A DNA stretch of 64,000 nt. Source: Chinchilla lanigera. Lineage: Eukaryota > Chordata > Mammalia > Rodentia > Chinchillidae. Positions 44,640 to 57,568 of this stretch are shown here, piece by piece (within the stretch, counting starts at the first letter, position 1; the number at the start of each line of letters is the position of its first letter). The DNA is taken from positions 8,021,200-8,085,199 of the forward strand of contig NW_004955480.1 in NCBI RefSeq assembly GCF_000276665.1, written 5' to 3'. The translations under genes were made by a program, and so were the position numbers. Below the pieces are notes generated by a model. That model was given only the letters and a program-made list of their open reading frames with translations. It searched no databases and was not told the DNA's origin.

Positions 44640-45035
44640 ATAGCTCAGTAGGGCTGCCAGAGCAAAATAGCACAGACTGGGAGCTTTCAGCAACAGAAAT
44701 TTATTTTTTCACAATCGTGGAGGTAGGGCATCCTCGCTCAAGGTATGAGTGGGTTGGTCTCTTTCAAAACCTCTTTTCTTGGCTTGTAGGTGGCCATCTG
44801 CTCTCTGTGTCTCCATTTGCTCTTCCCTCTATCTGTGTCCTAATACCTTCTTATAAAGACCGGCCACATGGAGCTAAGTCCCACCCTAACAGCCCTATCT
44901 GACTCCCAACACTGATCACCACAAACTTAATCACCTCCATAAAAGCCCTGTCTGCAAACACAGTCACATTGTGAGGCATTGGAAGCTGAGGCTTTACCAT
45001 ATGGTTTGGGCGAGCACACTTCAGCCCATAACAAT
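44640..45035 (-). mobile_element. MLT1-like MaLR LTR, minus strand
   Basis: TAGGGCTGCCAGAGCAAAATAGCACAGACTGGG, AACAGAAATTTATTTTTTCACA and CTGTGTCCTAATACC are reversed MLT1 text. A further degraded piece may lie at 45560-45780. Confidence 0.75.
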
Positions 45036-45797
45036 TAGCAAATAATTTTCATTCTTCTCCCCTCTGTATTTTTGGAACCTCTGTTTCCTCACAGAGTACA
45101 GTCTCCCTCTACTTTGTGTTGATTTCAATCCAAGCTTCTCACTATAGATCTACACAGGGAGTTTGTTACCAGATCCAACTACACAAAGTTTTTTATCTGC
45201 AGCAACTCCAAAGATTGGTGGCGGCTTCCTCCCAGGAGTTTAGGATTTTAATAATGCAATAGGGAGCATGTGCTGTTGGTGAAACTAAGATTTATTTCTG
45301 GCCATCTTGGGCTCCTAGACCCCAGAGTGACAAGCATGCACATCTACTTTTTATCTTGAGAAATTTTACTTGAGTTGAGCTTGCTATGAAAGTTTAAATA
45401 TTTAATACTTTCATTAATTTCCAACTTAGCCTTTCTGAACAGGACATAAATTTGTCATATTTCATTCATGTGTGTGAAAAATGAAGCAATGAGTTCAAAA
45501 ATATAACCTCAATCTTCTTAATGGACAATATCCTTTGATGTTAAAGATATCGAGTTATTGTATTATTGTCATAGAGCCGACATAATGAATGATACAAGTC
45601 ATGTCTTCTCTCACAATTATGGAGGCAAGAATATTAAATCAAGGTGTCACAAAAGTTAGTACCTCCTGAAGGGGTGAAGAAGAATGTGTCCCATGCCTCT
45701 CTCCTAATTTCTTAAAAGTTATTGGTCATCCTTGATGTTTATTGTCTTGTAGTCATGTCATTCTGATCTCTGCCCTTGTCTTCGCTTGTTTGCTTGG

Positions 45798-45800
<3 letters not shown>

Positions 45801-45831
<31 letters not shown>
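45801..45831. repeat. (GT)n microsatellite
   Basis: A pure GT run of about 31 bp. Confidence 0.97.
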
Positions 45832-46439
45832 CAAATTTCTCTTTTTAAAGGACATCAGTTACTATATTAAGGCCGATCTTAATCGGGAAAGAGCTCCTCT
45901 TAACTTCATTACACTCTGTTTCTAGGGAAAGTTATATTCACAGGTTCTGGGTGGGCATGAATTTTGTGGCAATGCTATTCATGCAGCAGTCACCCCATTC
46001 AGGAGCAAATGGCAAAAATGATAAGGAAATGAACTTGGAAGATAGTAGCCCTGCATTCCACAATGAAATTAAGCCAATAAAGTTGGAAAGGGCAAAAAAT
46101 AAAGTTTTATTAGGCACAAGAAAAATGGTAACTCATTCCCCTCTTTTAAATTTTGCTTCTTTATCTAAGAGCACATTAATTATCTACAACTATGTGCTTA
46201 AATTGTCTCTCTAACACAGTGAAGTCCAGTCCCAGCTACACAGTTAATTCACCAGGGTGAACTGTATAAAACTAATGATGTCTCAGCTCCAGCTCTGGAG
46301 ATTAGAATGTCTTTGATTAGGGATGGGAGCTGAGCATGTCGGATTTTAATTTTCCCTGGGTGACTTTAAGGTGCAGCCAAGTTCGAGAAACACTGCCCTT
46401 GATTAGTTAAATCAATTCCTTTCAAAAATTTGAAATCAG

Positions 46440-47820
46440 TAATTTTGAAAAAAAAAAAAATCTCCTTTCACAAAAAGCCTCAGATCTGACAGCTTCACTG
46501 ATGAATTTTGCCAAATATTTAAAGAACTGAGAGAAATACTTGTTGATATTTTCCAAGAAATTGAAGAGAAAGAAAAATTCCAAGTTTATTCTGTGTGATC
46601 ATAATTTTTTAAAGTTAAAGCCAGACAGACATCAGAAAAGCAGAGATCAATGTTCATTATGGAACACTCAATAAGATACTAGTAAGCTGAATTCAGTGTT
46701 AAGAGAATTATACATAATGACCAAGCAGAATATATTCCTGGAATGAAAGGATGGTTCAACATATGAAAATTGATGCACCACATTAAAAGAATGAAGAACA
46801 AAACTCATATGACCATCTCAGTTGAAGGTCGGAAAGTATTTGACAAAACCCTACAGATTTTATAATTTTAAAAAACACTCAACAAACAAGGAGTAGAAAG
46901 AAAACATCTTAACATGATAATACCACATATGAAAAACCCACAATGACTGTCATACTCAAGAATGCAGGACTGGAAGCTTTTCCTCTTTTTTTTTTTTTTT
47001 TTTTTTTTTTGGAAGCTTTTCCTCTAATGCCAGTTATAAAACAAGGCTGTTGCCTTTTATTACTTCTACCCAACATGATATTGGGAATTCTACAGCAACT
47101 GGACAAAGAAAAAAAAATAAAGGACATCCAAATTGGGAAAGAAAAAGTAAAATTATCTGTTGTAGGTGATATGATCTTTAATACAGATAATACTGAAGAT
47201 TCCATGAAGTAAATACTAGAACTAATAAATGAATATATCAAGAAACTGGAGGTGCACAATAATCTGTTACATTTTCATACATTTAACAATTTGTATTGTT
47301 ATGTATGTTTCACACATATAAACAATTTTGAAAAGAAGTAAGAAAAAAATTGTATTTTCAATAACATCAAAAAAGGTTTAAAAATTTAGGAATTAATGTG
47401 CCCCATGAGTTGAAAGACTTGTAGAATCAACATTAAAAATCATTGCTAAAAGACAAGAAAGCCTTTAATAACTAGAAAGATGTACCATACTCATAGAATG
47501 GAACACTTAATATTGTCTAAATATTGTACTCTAAGCAATCTACAGCTTGAATACAATTCCTGTCAAAAGTCCAATAACATTTTTTAGAGAAAGAGAAAAA
47601 TCTATCCTGAAATTTGTCCCAAATTCAAGGGACCCCAAATAATCTAAATAGTTCTTTAAAAAGAACACAATGTAAAGATATACACTTTCTGATGTTAAAA
47701 CTTACTGGAAAGCTACAACATTCAAAACAGTGTTCTGAAACACGGAAATTCATTTTACCAAACAGTACTGAAACAATTTGTACCCATACAGAAAAGAAAA
47801 TTGACTATTACTTCACATGA
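46440..47820 (+). repeat. LINE-1 ORF2 fragment (reverse transcriptase region)
   Basis: On + the frames give LINE-1 ORF2 peptides such as FTDEFCQIFKELREIL (near 46505) and KIKDIQIGKEKVKLS (near 47120). The latter precedes the position of the L1 FADD motif, here VVGDM, so the catalytic motif is lost. Many stops are present. A pure T run with its own TSD is inserted at 46972-47025. Confidence 0.85.
46972..47025 (-). mobile_element. Poly(A)-only retroposon with 15-bp TSD
   Basis: GGAAGCTTTTCCTCT (46972-46986) is followed by about 24 T, then the same 15 bp at 47011-47025. Nothing but a reversed poly(A) tail lies between the duplications. Confidence 0.88.
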
Positions 47821-48430
47821 CACACAAAAATTTTTACAATTGGATTGTGTACCTGAATGTAAATGTACTCCCTTCTCAGGCAGCCGGTACGGTAATTGTC
47901 CTCTGCAGTGACATAATCTTGTTTGTCTGAATCCAATAGCTACGTTTCTGTCTTTATGAACTAATTATGTCTCACACCCAGACCTTCTAGCAAATAAGTA
48001 AAAGGTTATAGGGCCAGGGCACAAAAGTGTTTGCAATGTCAATGGCATCTCTTATTGTTCCCCAGTTGCCCCATTGCAGGAGTTTTCTGGGGTTCACTGA
48101 TCACACCCTCTGTGCTCTCTATAAACTTCCTTTCCCAGTAAGCAAAGTCAGCTGATGGTAGAAACAACTGACTCAAGTCACCATCTTAGCATTGTCTCCT
48201 GTGAAGCACAGAGAGATTTCCCAGGCAGGCTTAGCAGCGGGGGAAGAAAGCATTGACAGGTATTGTTAGGGAGGAGTAATAGATGTGACAGCCGGGCTCC
48301 CATAGGCCCACCTCTTCTCCCCCTACCTTTTCTAAACACATATTGCAGAGGACCACCCCTTTTGAGGAGCATCGGCATTTCATGCTCACATCACTTGCTT
48401 AGGAAGTGGAGGCCACAATTCTGATAACTA
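47821..48430. other. Intergenic, nothing recognised
   Basis: I see no ORF or repeat here that I can name. Confidence 0.4.
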
Positions 48431-49760
48431 CGTCTGTCCAGCAACTTTTTCAATAGCGTCTTTGAAAGTTTATCACACCACATGAGGGTACCACCAGCCT
48501 GGAGATGACAAGGGGCATGAAAGGTCCATGGACTGTTGTGTCCATTACCACTACTGGGGCCTATTTGCTACCAACAGTGTGCTGTCATCTAACTACACGT
48601 GACCTAGAGAGTCAAAAACATGGCAGAGCATGCTTTCCGGTGATGCTACAGTGTCCCCAGAGTGCCATTTTCATGGAAGGGCAACTCTGTAATGACAGGT
48701 AAGTGTCAAAGGCAAGGTAAAACAAACATATTCTATTTGTCATACAAGGCTGGACCCATCTTTAGAGATAAGTGTCTCTGTCCTCCTTTGGCACCTGCTG
48801 ACAGGTGCCTCAGTCCTGGTAAACACTTTCAACCTGCACAGCATGTTGATGAAAGCTCAATTTTGAGCCCATTGGGTGAGTGACAGTCCTACTATGCCCA
48901 GTCCCACAATAGATTGAGTAATCCACTAAGGGTGTTCAGACACAAGAAGCCAGTGTCCCATCCAGTCTCATATGGGCATATACACCCTCCCCATGGGCAC
49001 CCATAGCGGGTCCAAAAAGTGTCACACGAGTTGTACTGGCAGCTTTTCAGAGCTTACAGCTTCAGACAGAAATGTCTTTAATATACTCATTCGTTGTCAT
49101 CCAGCAGTTAAGCCACTAGCCACAGCTCACAAGCAGATGAAAATGGGCATGCCCGGGTTACTAGCAATATCATATTCAGCAAGAGCAATGGCTTTCTGAC
49201 TTGTCCAGAAGACTATAGGCTCCCATTGCAGTTTATGCAGATTTCACTGGGGATAGAAAGCTGCTGCCACCAAGTGGACGTCATCAGCTTTTGGCTGGGC
49301 TGAACCTTCATCAGAAAAGCCCAAACATCCTCAAGGAATTCCTGGACATGGTCTATAGGTAGCTGTCCCCATGAGTATTCAGGAGTGAGACAGTGAGTCC
49401 CAAAAGATGCAGCCTCAGCCATTTTCATGTAAAGAGAACTCGTCTGCGGGACCAGGTTTGCTGCTCTTCTATGTATATGAGGAGTGTGTTTGCATTCCCA
49501 CCTCTGTCATTAGCAATAGGGAGCACGGCAGGATGGCCTCACCGGGTGCCATCTGGCGGGGTCTCTGGCAGTCCTATTTTTGACACTTCAGTTTCCACAA
49601 ACTCACGTGGCCCAGGAGCAGGCCAAGTGAGCTCTTTCTCAAGTTGAGTGCAGCAAGAGATCAAAGAGATCAAAATCTTAACGGGTGACAGGGGCAAAGC
49701 CTGCCAGAGGTCACACTTCGTAGCTGGCCACAGTACACACTTGAAGTCCACAGGGATGCT
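48431..49760. repeat. Unidentified interspersed repeat, related to 60.4 kb
   Basis: GCAACTTTTTCAATAGCGTCTTTGAAAG, then CACCAGCCTGGAGATGACAAGGGGC, parallels GCAACTTTTCCAGTCAACTCTGAAAG and CACCAGCTTGAGAATGACAAGGGGC at about 60416. The two are probably pieces of one ERV-type family. No intact ORF is present. Confidence 0.5.
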
Positions 49761-50057
49761 TGGAGTTTATAGACCATAACAGTAGGGCTGCTCAGACACC
49801 TGTGGGATTATTTCTAGTGTACCTGCTGCCAGTTTCTCTAATAAATTTGGTTGTTTTTCTGGTTAACTTGTACATAAAACTATAGATAGCTTTAGCATGA
49901 GGTATATATTATCTCTTAGCCCAATTAGTCCAACTAAATTCAGAACTTCCAGTTTGGGTCGTGATACCTGTAACTCGAATGACCTTCCCTTTAATAAAGA
50001 ACCAATCTTTGATCCTCAGTCCAAGTTCTCTCAGCACTTGACTTGGGTGTTGTCTTT
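49761..50057. other. Intergenic, possibly LTR-derived
   Basis: A TTTAATAAAGAACCAATC stretch could be an LTR polyadenylation region. I cannot assign it. Confidence 0.25.
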
Positions 50058-50445
50058 GTTAATTTTCTCTCATTGCTGAGGCAAAATACCTGACACCCAG
50101 AATTAAGGAAGGAAAGGTTTATTTAGCTCACAGTTTGTGGAGGTTTCAGTCCATATCTGGCTGGCTCCAAGGCAGAGTGGCACATGGCAGGGGGCAACAA
50201 TCCATTGAGGCGGAAGACAGCAAAAGCAGCAAGAGCAAAAGGGAGGAGCATCGCAAGCAGCCTCTGTCCCTCTCTTACATTGTATGCAAACTACCCCCCA
50301 GGGCAGGTGTAGTACTCACACCCATAATTCCAACACTGGACCATGAATCAATTGCTATATCCCCAGTTCTACAATCATAAACTCTAGAAGCCCGCCCCAG
50401 GACTGCATGAAGCTCTTGGGGAACATCCAGACACACATCATAACA
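50058..50445 (-). mobile_element. MaLR-type LTR, minus strand
   Basis: CATTGCTGAGGCAAAATACCTGACACCC, GGTTTATTTAGCTCACAGTTTGTGGAGG and TTTCAGTCCATATCTGGCTGGCTCC share their order with the element at 8826. Confidence 0.7.
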
Positions 50446-52600
50446 GGTGTCTTGGCCCTGCAGGACTAAGATACCCAGGGCTTTAGTAGGGGGCAAACTT
50501 CAAAGATGCTGCCACCTGTTTTTTATTGGAACAAATCTGCTCCTGAAAGGAGAAAAGTTTATCTCATGTCTTGTCTCATCTCTTGGTAGCAAACAAAATT
50601 CAGTGCCCCTGTACCAGGATAGTAACCAAATTTTGAGTTTTAAGCGACCTTCCAGGCAAACTGGTCTTTGATACTTGGTGTCAAAGAGATTGAGAACAAA
50701 GCACTATCCACGTACTGACACTTTAGTATCCATTTGTGCACCTACTTAACTGCAGTTGCAAAGTCTGAGGCAACAAAGGAAATTGGTTGGTGCTGATTTA
50801 CTGTGGAATAGAAACATTTGATTTAGGCTTTATGTGAGGCAGAAATAAGCTTCTGAGTGCTTAGCACCGAAGATCTGGGACTTTATTTATTTCTTGCCTT
50901 AACTGGCAGTACGTGGCTAACACACTCTGCTACTTTACAGATGATAGGACTTGTCATGTGACCCATAACCTGTCTGGATTTACTTATCCCCTCGGTAAAT
51001 ATTTGTTAAATTAATTGAATTGATGCATTCAAGGTTGTGGCATTGACCTCCATGGTTTCTAATACATGTTGCTCTTACATTCCACAATCCAGAGATTATT
51101 TGAGTTTTTGGTATTTTGGGCACTGGGCCAACTACTGACCTTTTTAATAATCATCACACTGTCTGGAGGAATGACTTGAAATATTTCAGAGCTGTATAAA
51201 TTACAGTTTTGCTGTAACTGCTTTGAATGAAGCAGTTAAGGGAAGCATAAGCATGAAAAATCTTTTGCAATGTGTTAGTTGCAAATATATTTGGATCTGT
51301 GTTCTCCATAATAATTGCAGTCACTCAGCATAAACAATCCTTTAAAGGATGTTGTTCTGCCTGGGCAGCCCAAACTGGTGCCATCCTGGAGTTGTACATG
51401 AGATCTTGGAGTCATTCCTTTAACATTTTTGCACCTCCCAAAGCTATTAGACATCCATCAATGTCTCAGAAATTAGAGTTGAAAAAGACTTAAATCTGTT
51501 AAATGATGGTAACTAGTTTATGCAAAAGCGTATTTTCCTTCTCTCTCTGGCCTCCAAATTACTCACCCTCTTCCCTACACATCCTAGGAAGGATCTATTC
51601 CCTTTCTAGGTCTCCAATCCTTGGACACCTCCTCTGCTTTTAGAATGTAAGCTAGATCAAGTGGAAAACTGGTATCTAATCAGGATTTTCTCTGTGCAGT
51701 TTCCTGTTAAACTCTTCCCACAGTGTTGCTGTCAGTTGCTGTCAGTTGTGTGTTGCGGTATCACTTTTAATCTTTTGCTGTCCCCTCATCTGTCACACTT
51801 GGATGCACTGTCCCTGAGAAGGGATTGATTCACCATGTCTGAGATGGCAAGTGCTCCGGTTATAAACTTGACAAAGCTGGTGACGTTATTGTTCATAGTT
51901 GTGCCCCCTCACCCCAAGTCCAAGAGTAAAATTTCTATTCCCATCATTTGAGGATGGTAGCCTGTGTTACCTCAGAATTTTTTAATTGGTGGCCTCGAAG
52001 GACCCTAAAACAAAGCCTGGCCTTGGGTAGGAAGAACAGAGAGGGCGTGGGGCTCAAAGAGGGAGTTACTGAAGAGATTTATGAGGATGTTGAGTTAGTA
52101 ACATATCTTGTAAATAAATAGACAATTCATTCTGAAATGAGACTAGATAATATTACAGTCAATAAAACGGGACTGCATTTCAAGGTGTGAGTTGAATTCC
52201 CATCTGAACTGCAGCATTTTTTGAATACCATTCTAGATGAAGTACATGGATTTGGGGAGAGGTCTTAGTGATCTGTGATGGGACCCTGTTTCTACTGGTT
52301 ACTAGCTGTCTGGCCTTGGATAACGTTGGTGGATTGACTAACGGTCAACTTGTAACACCCAGCTGAACTGAATCAGTGTGACACTGGGTGTAGAAGGCCC
52401 TCCTGAGTGAGGATTGTTGCCAACAGCACAAAAAGAAGAACTGGAGGGGAAGATGGTGTGCTGTTGATTCTCCTGGAGAAGCTTGTTGTGCTGGTTTTCC
52501 TGATATGAACTCAGCTGCTCTCATCACTGAAGGAGCTCATATCCTTGCTTTGCTGAGGATGGCTGTGGTTCTTTTCAGGGTAGCTCTGGTCCTTACCTTG
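50446..52600. other. Intergenic; possible MIR near 52.25 kb
   Basis: About 52240-52330 looks like MIR (TTACTAGCTGTCTGGCCTTGG). The rest has no conserved ORF or named repeat. Confidence 0.4.
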
Positions 52601-52609
52601 AGTGACGCT

Positions 52610-52890
52610 TCCTGGCTCTAGTGCAGATCCCTCAGCCTGCTGGCATAGATCCTTCACCCTGCTGGTGCAGACTTTCTAGCTTCCACCACGGACCTTTGGG
52701 TCTTCCCAGAGCAGATCCTTGCTTGATACAGACTTGCATGAGACATTGTCGTGGGCTCTAGACCTACAGCTGGACTCTTGGAGGACATTGCTGTGGGTTC
52801 TAAGTTTTCATCTGAACTTGGGCAGCATATTGCCCTGGGATCCAGGCCCATAGCTGGACACTTTGGGTCTCTAGTGCATGGATAGATCTC
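52610..52890. repeat. Degenerate tandem repeat, about 30- and 42-bp units
   Basis: CAGATCC.TCA.CCTGCTGG units occur near 52624-52665. Three units of the type ACATTGTCGTGGGCTCTAGA / ACATTGCTGTGGGTTCTAAG / ATATTGCCCTGGGATCCAGG then follow near 52743, 52785 and 52827. The sequence around it (to about 53480) may be an LTR element, not identified. Confidence 0.6.
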
Positions 52891-54069
52891 TTGTGGTCTT
52901 CTGCATTTGACTCTGTGGGTGAAAATTTAAAAATAATCCTATAAATTATGTGTCCTGTATTAAACCTAGTCCCCTGGAAACCCTGACTACAACAATTACC
53001 TTTGGTTTTCTGTACAAGGTAGAGCTCTGTGACTCTGCAATTGTCCCAGGCAAGAAACAATGCGATTATCCATGCCAGGTGCATGAAGGAATAGCTCACA
53101 TGACAACTGCTGTCTCTCACCATCAAAATTGGTTCTTAGTCTCTGTTCACTAAATGTGTGAATACAGTGATGGGGTAAGTGTGAGCAGGGTGTTGATGCT
53201 GCAGAAGAGTCCTCATCTTTGGGAAGGTTCGGGTGAAACCTGAGGTGAACTCTTGAATGTTCTCCTGCACACATCCTTGTTCCTAACTTCTTCTAGTCCA
53301 GGAACGAACCTAGAGAGTCCCTCCCTTCTGGAATCAGCTCTGTACTTGTTGGAGAACAGTTACTCTTCTAAAGCCAAGCTTGTACTTCAGGGCTTGGGAC
53401 TGTTCAACATGGTTGAGGGGTCTGAGGGCAGAACGTGACTTAATCCCCTCCTATCAAGAGTCTCTGAGATTGTTTCCATACTATGGCTCCGCCCCAAGCT
53501 GCTGACAGCCTCCTCCTGTGGAGGAAATCAGACTGGAAAAGAAAGGACACATACGAGAAATTCTGAAATGGGATCTGAACACGGAAGATGCTAGGGACAT
53601 TCGCATCCCCAACACTGTGTGTTTGTGTGGTCCTGCTCAACCCTTGCCTTTTATGAGTTACAAAAAGCTTCTGATATATTCTCAATTTTGTGTGCTAAGT
53701 CAAGCTTTGTTTCTACCATCGACCCCAGAAGAATCTGGGATAAATATAACACTCAATTATCTTTAATGATATTTTCTAAGTGGTTTCTGTGGTTTGTAGG
53801 TGAGCTCTAGACTTGGAGATATAACTACCCAGAATCATGACACTGCAGCAGGCATATAAATGAACCACAACAGCAGGCCAAACCAGCCATGATATGAATG
53901 TGAAGTCTGTAAAATTTGGGGGAATCTAGATGAAGGAGCATTGAATGCTGTCAGTCGCACAGGGAATAGAATGAGAATTTTCCAAGACAAGCAGGGAAGA
54001 CGCAAAGGGCCTGCAAAAGCCTGACATGGGGAAGAGATTGCACAGGCAGGTGGAGCTGAATTCCAAATA
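52891..54069. other. Intergenic, unassigned
   Basis: I see no conserved ORF here. It may belong to the same element as the tandem repeat upstream. Confidence 0.3.
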
Positions 54070-56160
54070 TTTTTTATTAAACATTCTCCTTTATTTTTTC
54101 TTTTTAAAATTTTTATTTTAAAGAGAAAAAAGCAGAAATAGAAATAGAAATAAAACAGTTTCAAAAAGACTAATAGGAGAGTAACAATAATTAACACATC
54201 ATGTAATGTTATCTTCACAGTAGTTACTCAGAGTACAAGACATAGGCTTAAAATATTGTCCAAACAATATTAACACAAACCTTTCTTTTCAGTGAACTAA
54301 GGGAAATTATCTGTATAACTGTCTTAAATGTCTTGTGTGTATAGATGTATATATTTTTCCCTCTTCTCTTCTTTTCCTCTTTCTCTCATCACAGTTTTTC
54401 TTTTCTTTTGAATAGGTTCTTCCCAATTCACAATATCTATTGTACATCTTGGATCTTATTTACTTGTTCAGTTTCTAACACTAGTGAGACAATACAGTAT
54501 TTGCAAGTGTGGCTCTGATTTATTTCACTTAGGAGTATGGTCTGGAGTTGCATCCATCCATTTACCTATAAAAGTCTCAAGTTTATTCTTCTTTATGGCT
54601 GACTAGTACTCATTATATTAAAAAACATATTTTTTAATCCATTCTTTGGTTGATGGGCATCTGGGTTGTTTCAAGATTTAGCTATGACAAATTGTGCTAC
54701 TATAAGCATGGGTGCACATATATTGCTGTGGTATGAAGTTCTTAATTCTTCTGGGAAGATACCCAGAAGGGGAATAGCTAGATCGAATGGAACTTCTAAT
54801 CCTAGTTTTTAAAGGAATCTCCACACTGATTCCCACAGTGGTTGCACCAGTCAACACTCCCACCAACAGTGGAAAAGGGTTTCTTTTTCCCCACAACCCC
54901 TCCAGCATTTGTTATTGGTTGATTTCTTGATGATAGTCGTTCTTTCTGGAATGAGATGGAATCTCAACTTTGTTTTAATTTACATCTCCTCAGTGAGCAG
55001 TGAAGTCAAACATTTTTTCATGCACTTATTGGCCATTTGTGTTTCTTCATCTGTGTATTCATTTCAGATACCCATTTTACATTGGGTCTTTGAATTTTGG
55101 AGTCTGATTTTTTTCAATTCTTTATATGTTTAAGATAGAAGTCCTTCGTCTGAGGGACAACTGGCTATAATTTTTCCCACTCTGTGGGTTGTCTTTTCAC
55201 TCTGTTAGTGATTTCTTTTCTTGTGCAAAAGCTTTTTAGTAAGGTGAGATCCCATTTGCTGAATCTTTGTAGTATTTCCCATGAGGTCTGGGTTTTGTTC
55301 ACAAAGTCTCTGCCTATACCTATGTCTTCAAGATTTCTACCTATTTTCTCTTCCAGTGATTTCTGTTTTACTATTTAGATCTTTGACTCATTTTTATTTT
55401 AGTTTAGTGCATGGTGATAGACATGGGTCTAGTTTTAGTTTTCAGCATGTAGAAAGCCAGTTTATCCAGTATAATTTATTAAAAAAACTGTCTTTCTTTC
55501 AGTGAACATGTTTGGCCCCTTTGTCAAATATAAGGCAGCTGAGTGTGTTTGTAGTTGCATCTGCATCTTCTGTTGTGTTCCACTGATCCTCAGGTCTGTT
55601 TTTTTGCCAGTAGCATGCTGATTTTGTCACAGGAGCTTTGCAGTATAATTTCAGATCCAGGATTGTGATACTCCCTGACTTGCCTTTGTTGCCCAGGATT
55701 GCTTTTGCTATTTTAGGTCTCTTCTGGTTCCAATTTTAGGTATGTTTTTTCTAGTTGTGTGAGATATGCTAATAGTATTTTGATTGGAATTACATTAAAT
55801 CTGTATAACAGTTTTGGAAGTAGGGCCATTGTCACTATGTTGTTCTTCCTGTCTATGAGCATGGGCTATCTTTCCATTTTCTGACATCCTCTTAAATCTC
55901 CTTTTTCAGAGTATTTTACTTTACAATGTGTAGATCTTTTACTTCCTTTTTTAGATTGATTCCTAAGCATTTCTCTTTTTTTGGATGCTGTTGTAAAGGG
56001 TATGTGTTCCTTAATTTTGCTCTCAGTGTTTGTTGCTTGTGTACAGGAAGGCTGCTGATTTTTGAATGTTGACTTTGCATACAGCTACACTACTGAATTT
56101 GGTTGTTAAATGTACAAGTATTTTGGTGGAATGTTTTGGACCCTAAGTATTTGCATGGAG
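54070..56160 (-). repeat. LINE-1 3' part, minus strand, about 2 kb
   Basis: The + strand shows the classic reversed L1 text. Examples are TTCTTCTTTATGGCTGACTAG, GGTTGATGGGCATCTGGGTTG, CCAACAGTGGAAAAGGGTTTC, CTCTGTGGGTTGTCTTTTCACTC, GCAAAAGCTTTTTAGTAAGG and TTATTAAAAAAACTGTCTTTC. It covers the C-terminal ORF2 region and 3'UTR. ORFs are broken. Confidence 0.9.
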
Positions 56161-57405
56161 TGTAGTGGGATTGAGTTTGAAGTTCACTGGGATTAGAAAG
56201 GGAGCCGGCCCCCAAGTCTTTGCAGAAACATGTACCTTTCTCTGTGCATTGGTTGAAAACCAGCACACATGCTCAGGACTCACCCTGCAGCACCGATCAG
56301 ATAAGGAGCCTTAAGTAACACTGCAAAACAGAAGCCGAATAAATTTCACACTGTTTTCCTTTGAACGCCTGTTACAGCACCTTTCACACAGTGGTTGCTA
56401 AATAAGAAGTGAATTAATCATTTCCTTTCCCCTAGAGGTTGAGCTGCCTCTGTGTAGTTCCTGGCTGTTGAGAACTCTTCTCTGTCTCTGGCTAAATTGA
56501 TGTCCCCACCCAGAGCACCCAGGCAACCCTTTAATAGAGTGAGAACACCTACCTGACCAGGAATGAGATGCGTGTTTCCTTCCTGTGCACGCCACCTTCT
56601 TGGGAACAGGACTATGGCAGCCTTGACTACATTCTCAGCCAGTCAGTTGCTGAGCAGGCGTCTATGAATGCCCTTTGGATCATGAAGGAATTAGTGACTG
56701 AAAGAGTGGTTGAGTGGCCCATTCAATGAACTGTGCTGGAATCTAGCTCTTTTTGTTTGGAAGCCAGTCACAATCTTACTCCTCGCTTCATTCCCTTCGT
56801 CTCCTGAACGACCACAGCCACTGTGTGAGTCTTTTCATTCTTTGTAGGTTGTCGCCGTTCTGCCCCTGGTCCCCTTAGACGCCCTTTCAGGGCATGTCCT
56901 GGGGTCTTTCATCTAAACACCTTCTCCTCTTAAACTGACAGAATCAATATGGTCATATGTCAGTTTGCCTAGTGTTTCTCAGTTTGAACACAGTGAAAGG
57001 TAGTTTATTTTCTCATCTTCCCAGCACCCCAGAGGAGGAACTGGAAGTCTTTGTCCACACAAATAGAGGCTTAAAGACCAAACAGAAGACTCTCGAGAAT
57101 CTTCTGCCCAGAGACACACAGCCGGAGCTTGGGCGCATGCACGTTTACATTTGCACATGACATGTGTGTGTGAGAACATGTGTGTGCTTGGGCATCTGTG
57201 TGTATGCACATCTCTGGGTGTGTCAGTGTATGTGTAGACATGGTTAGGCCTTGGAAAATGTCTTGTAAAAGGAACAGACTTCATCAAAGTATGTTTAAAA
57301 AATGTTTAAAGGTATGAAAATCCATCCAATATCGTGGTGGTTATTTTGTATCACAAACATATACCAATAAAAAAAGAAAAATCTAGACATGATCAAAAGT
57401 ATGCT
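56161..57405. other. Intergenic, nothing recognised
   Basis: A GTGT-rich stretch lies near 57163-57240. No conserved ORF or gene is seen. Confidence 0.4.
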
Positions 57406-57568
57406 GTCAGCAAGATTTGTTTTGTTTTTGATTTTTGTTTTGTTTTGTTTTTGTTTGTTTGTTTGTTTTTTGTTTTCCAGTACCTGGAATCGAACTCATA
57501 ATCTTGCACTTGCCAGGCAGGTGCTGTGCCGCTGAGCTAAATCCCCAGCCCAGTCAGCAAGATTTGTT
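57406..57568 (-). repeat. ID SINE, minus strand, 16-bp TSD
   Basis: The body is 57422-57552 with a T/G-rich reversed tail. The flanks are GTCAGCAAGATTTGTT at 57406-57421 and 57553-57568. Confidence 0.95.

Noticed and set aside
235..57552. ID elements as tRNA genes
   Set aside because: They carry A- and B-box-like text but have A-rich tails and target-site duplications and cannot fold into an intact tRNA with acceptor stem. They are SINEs.
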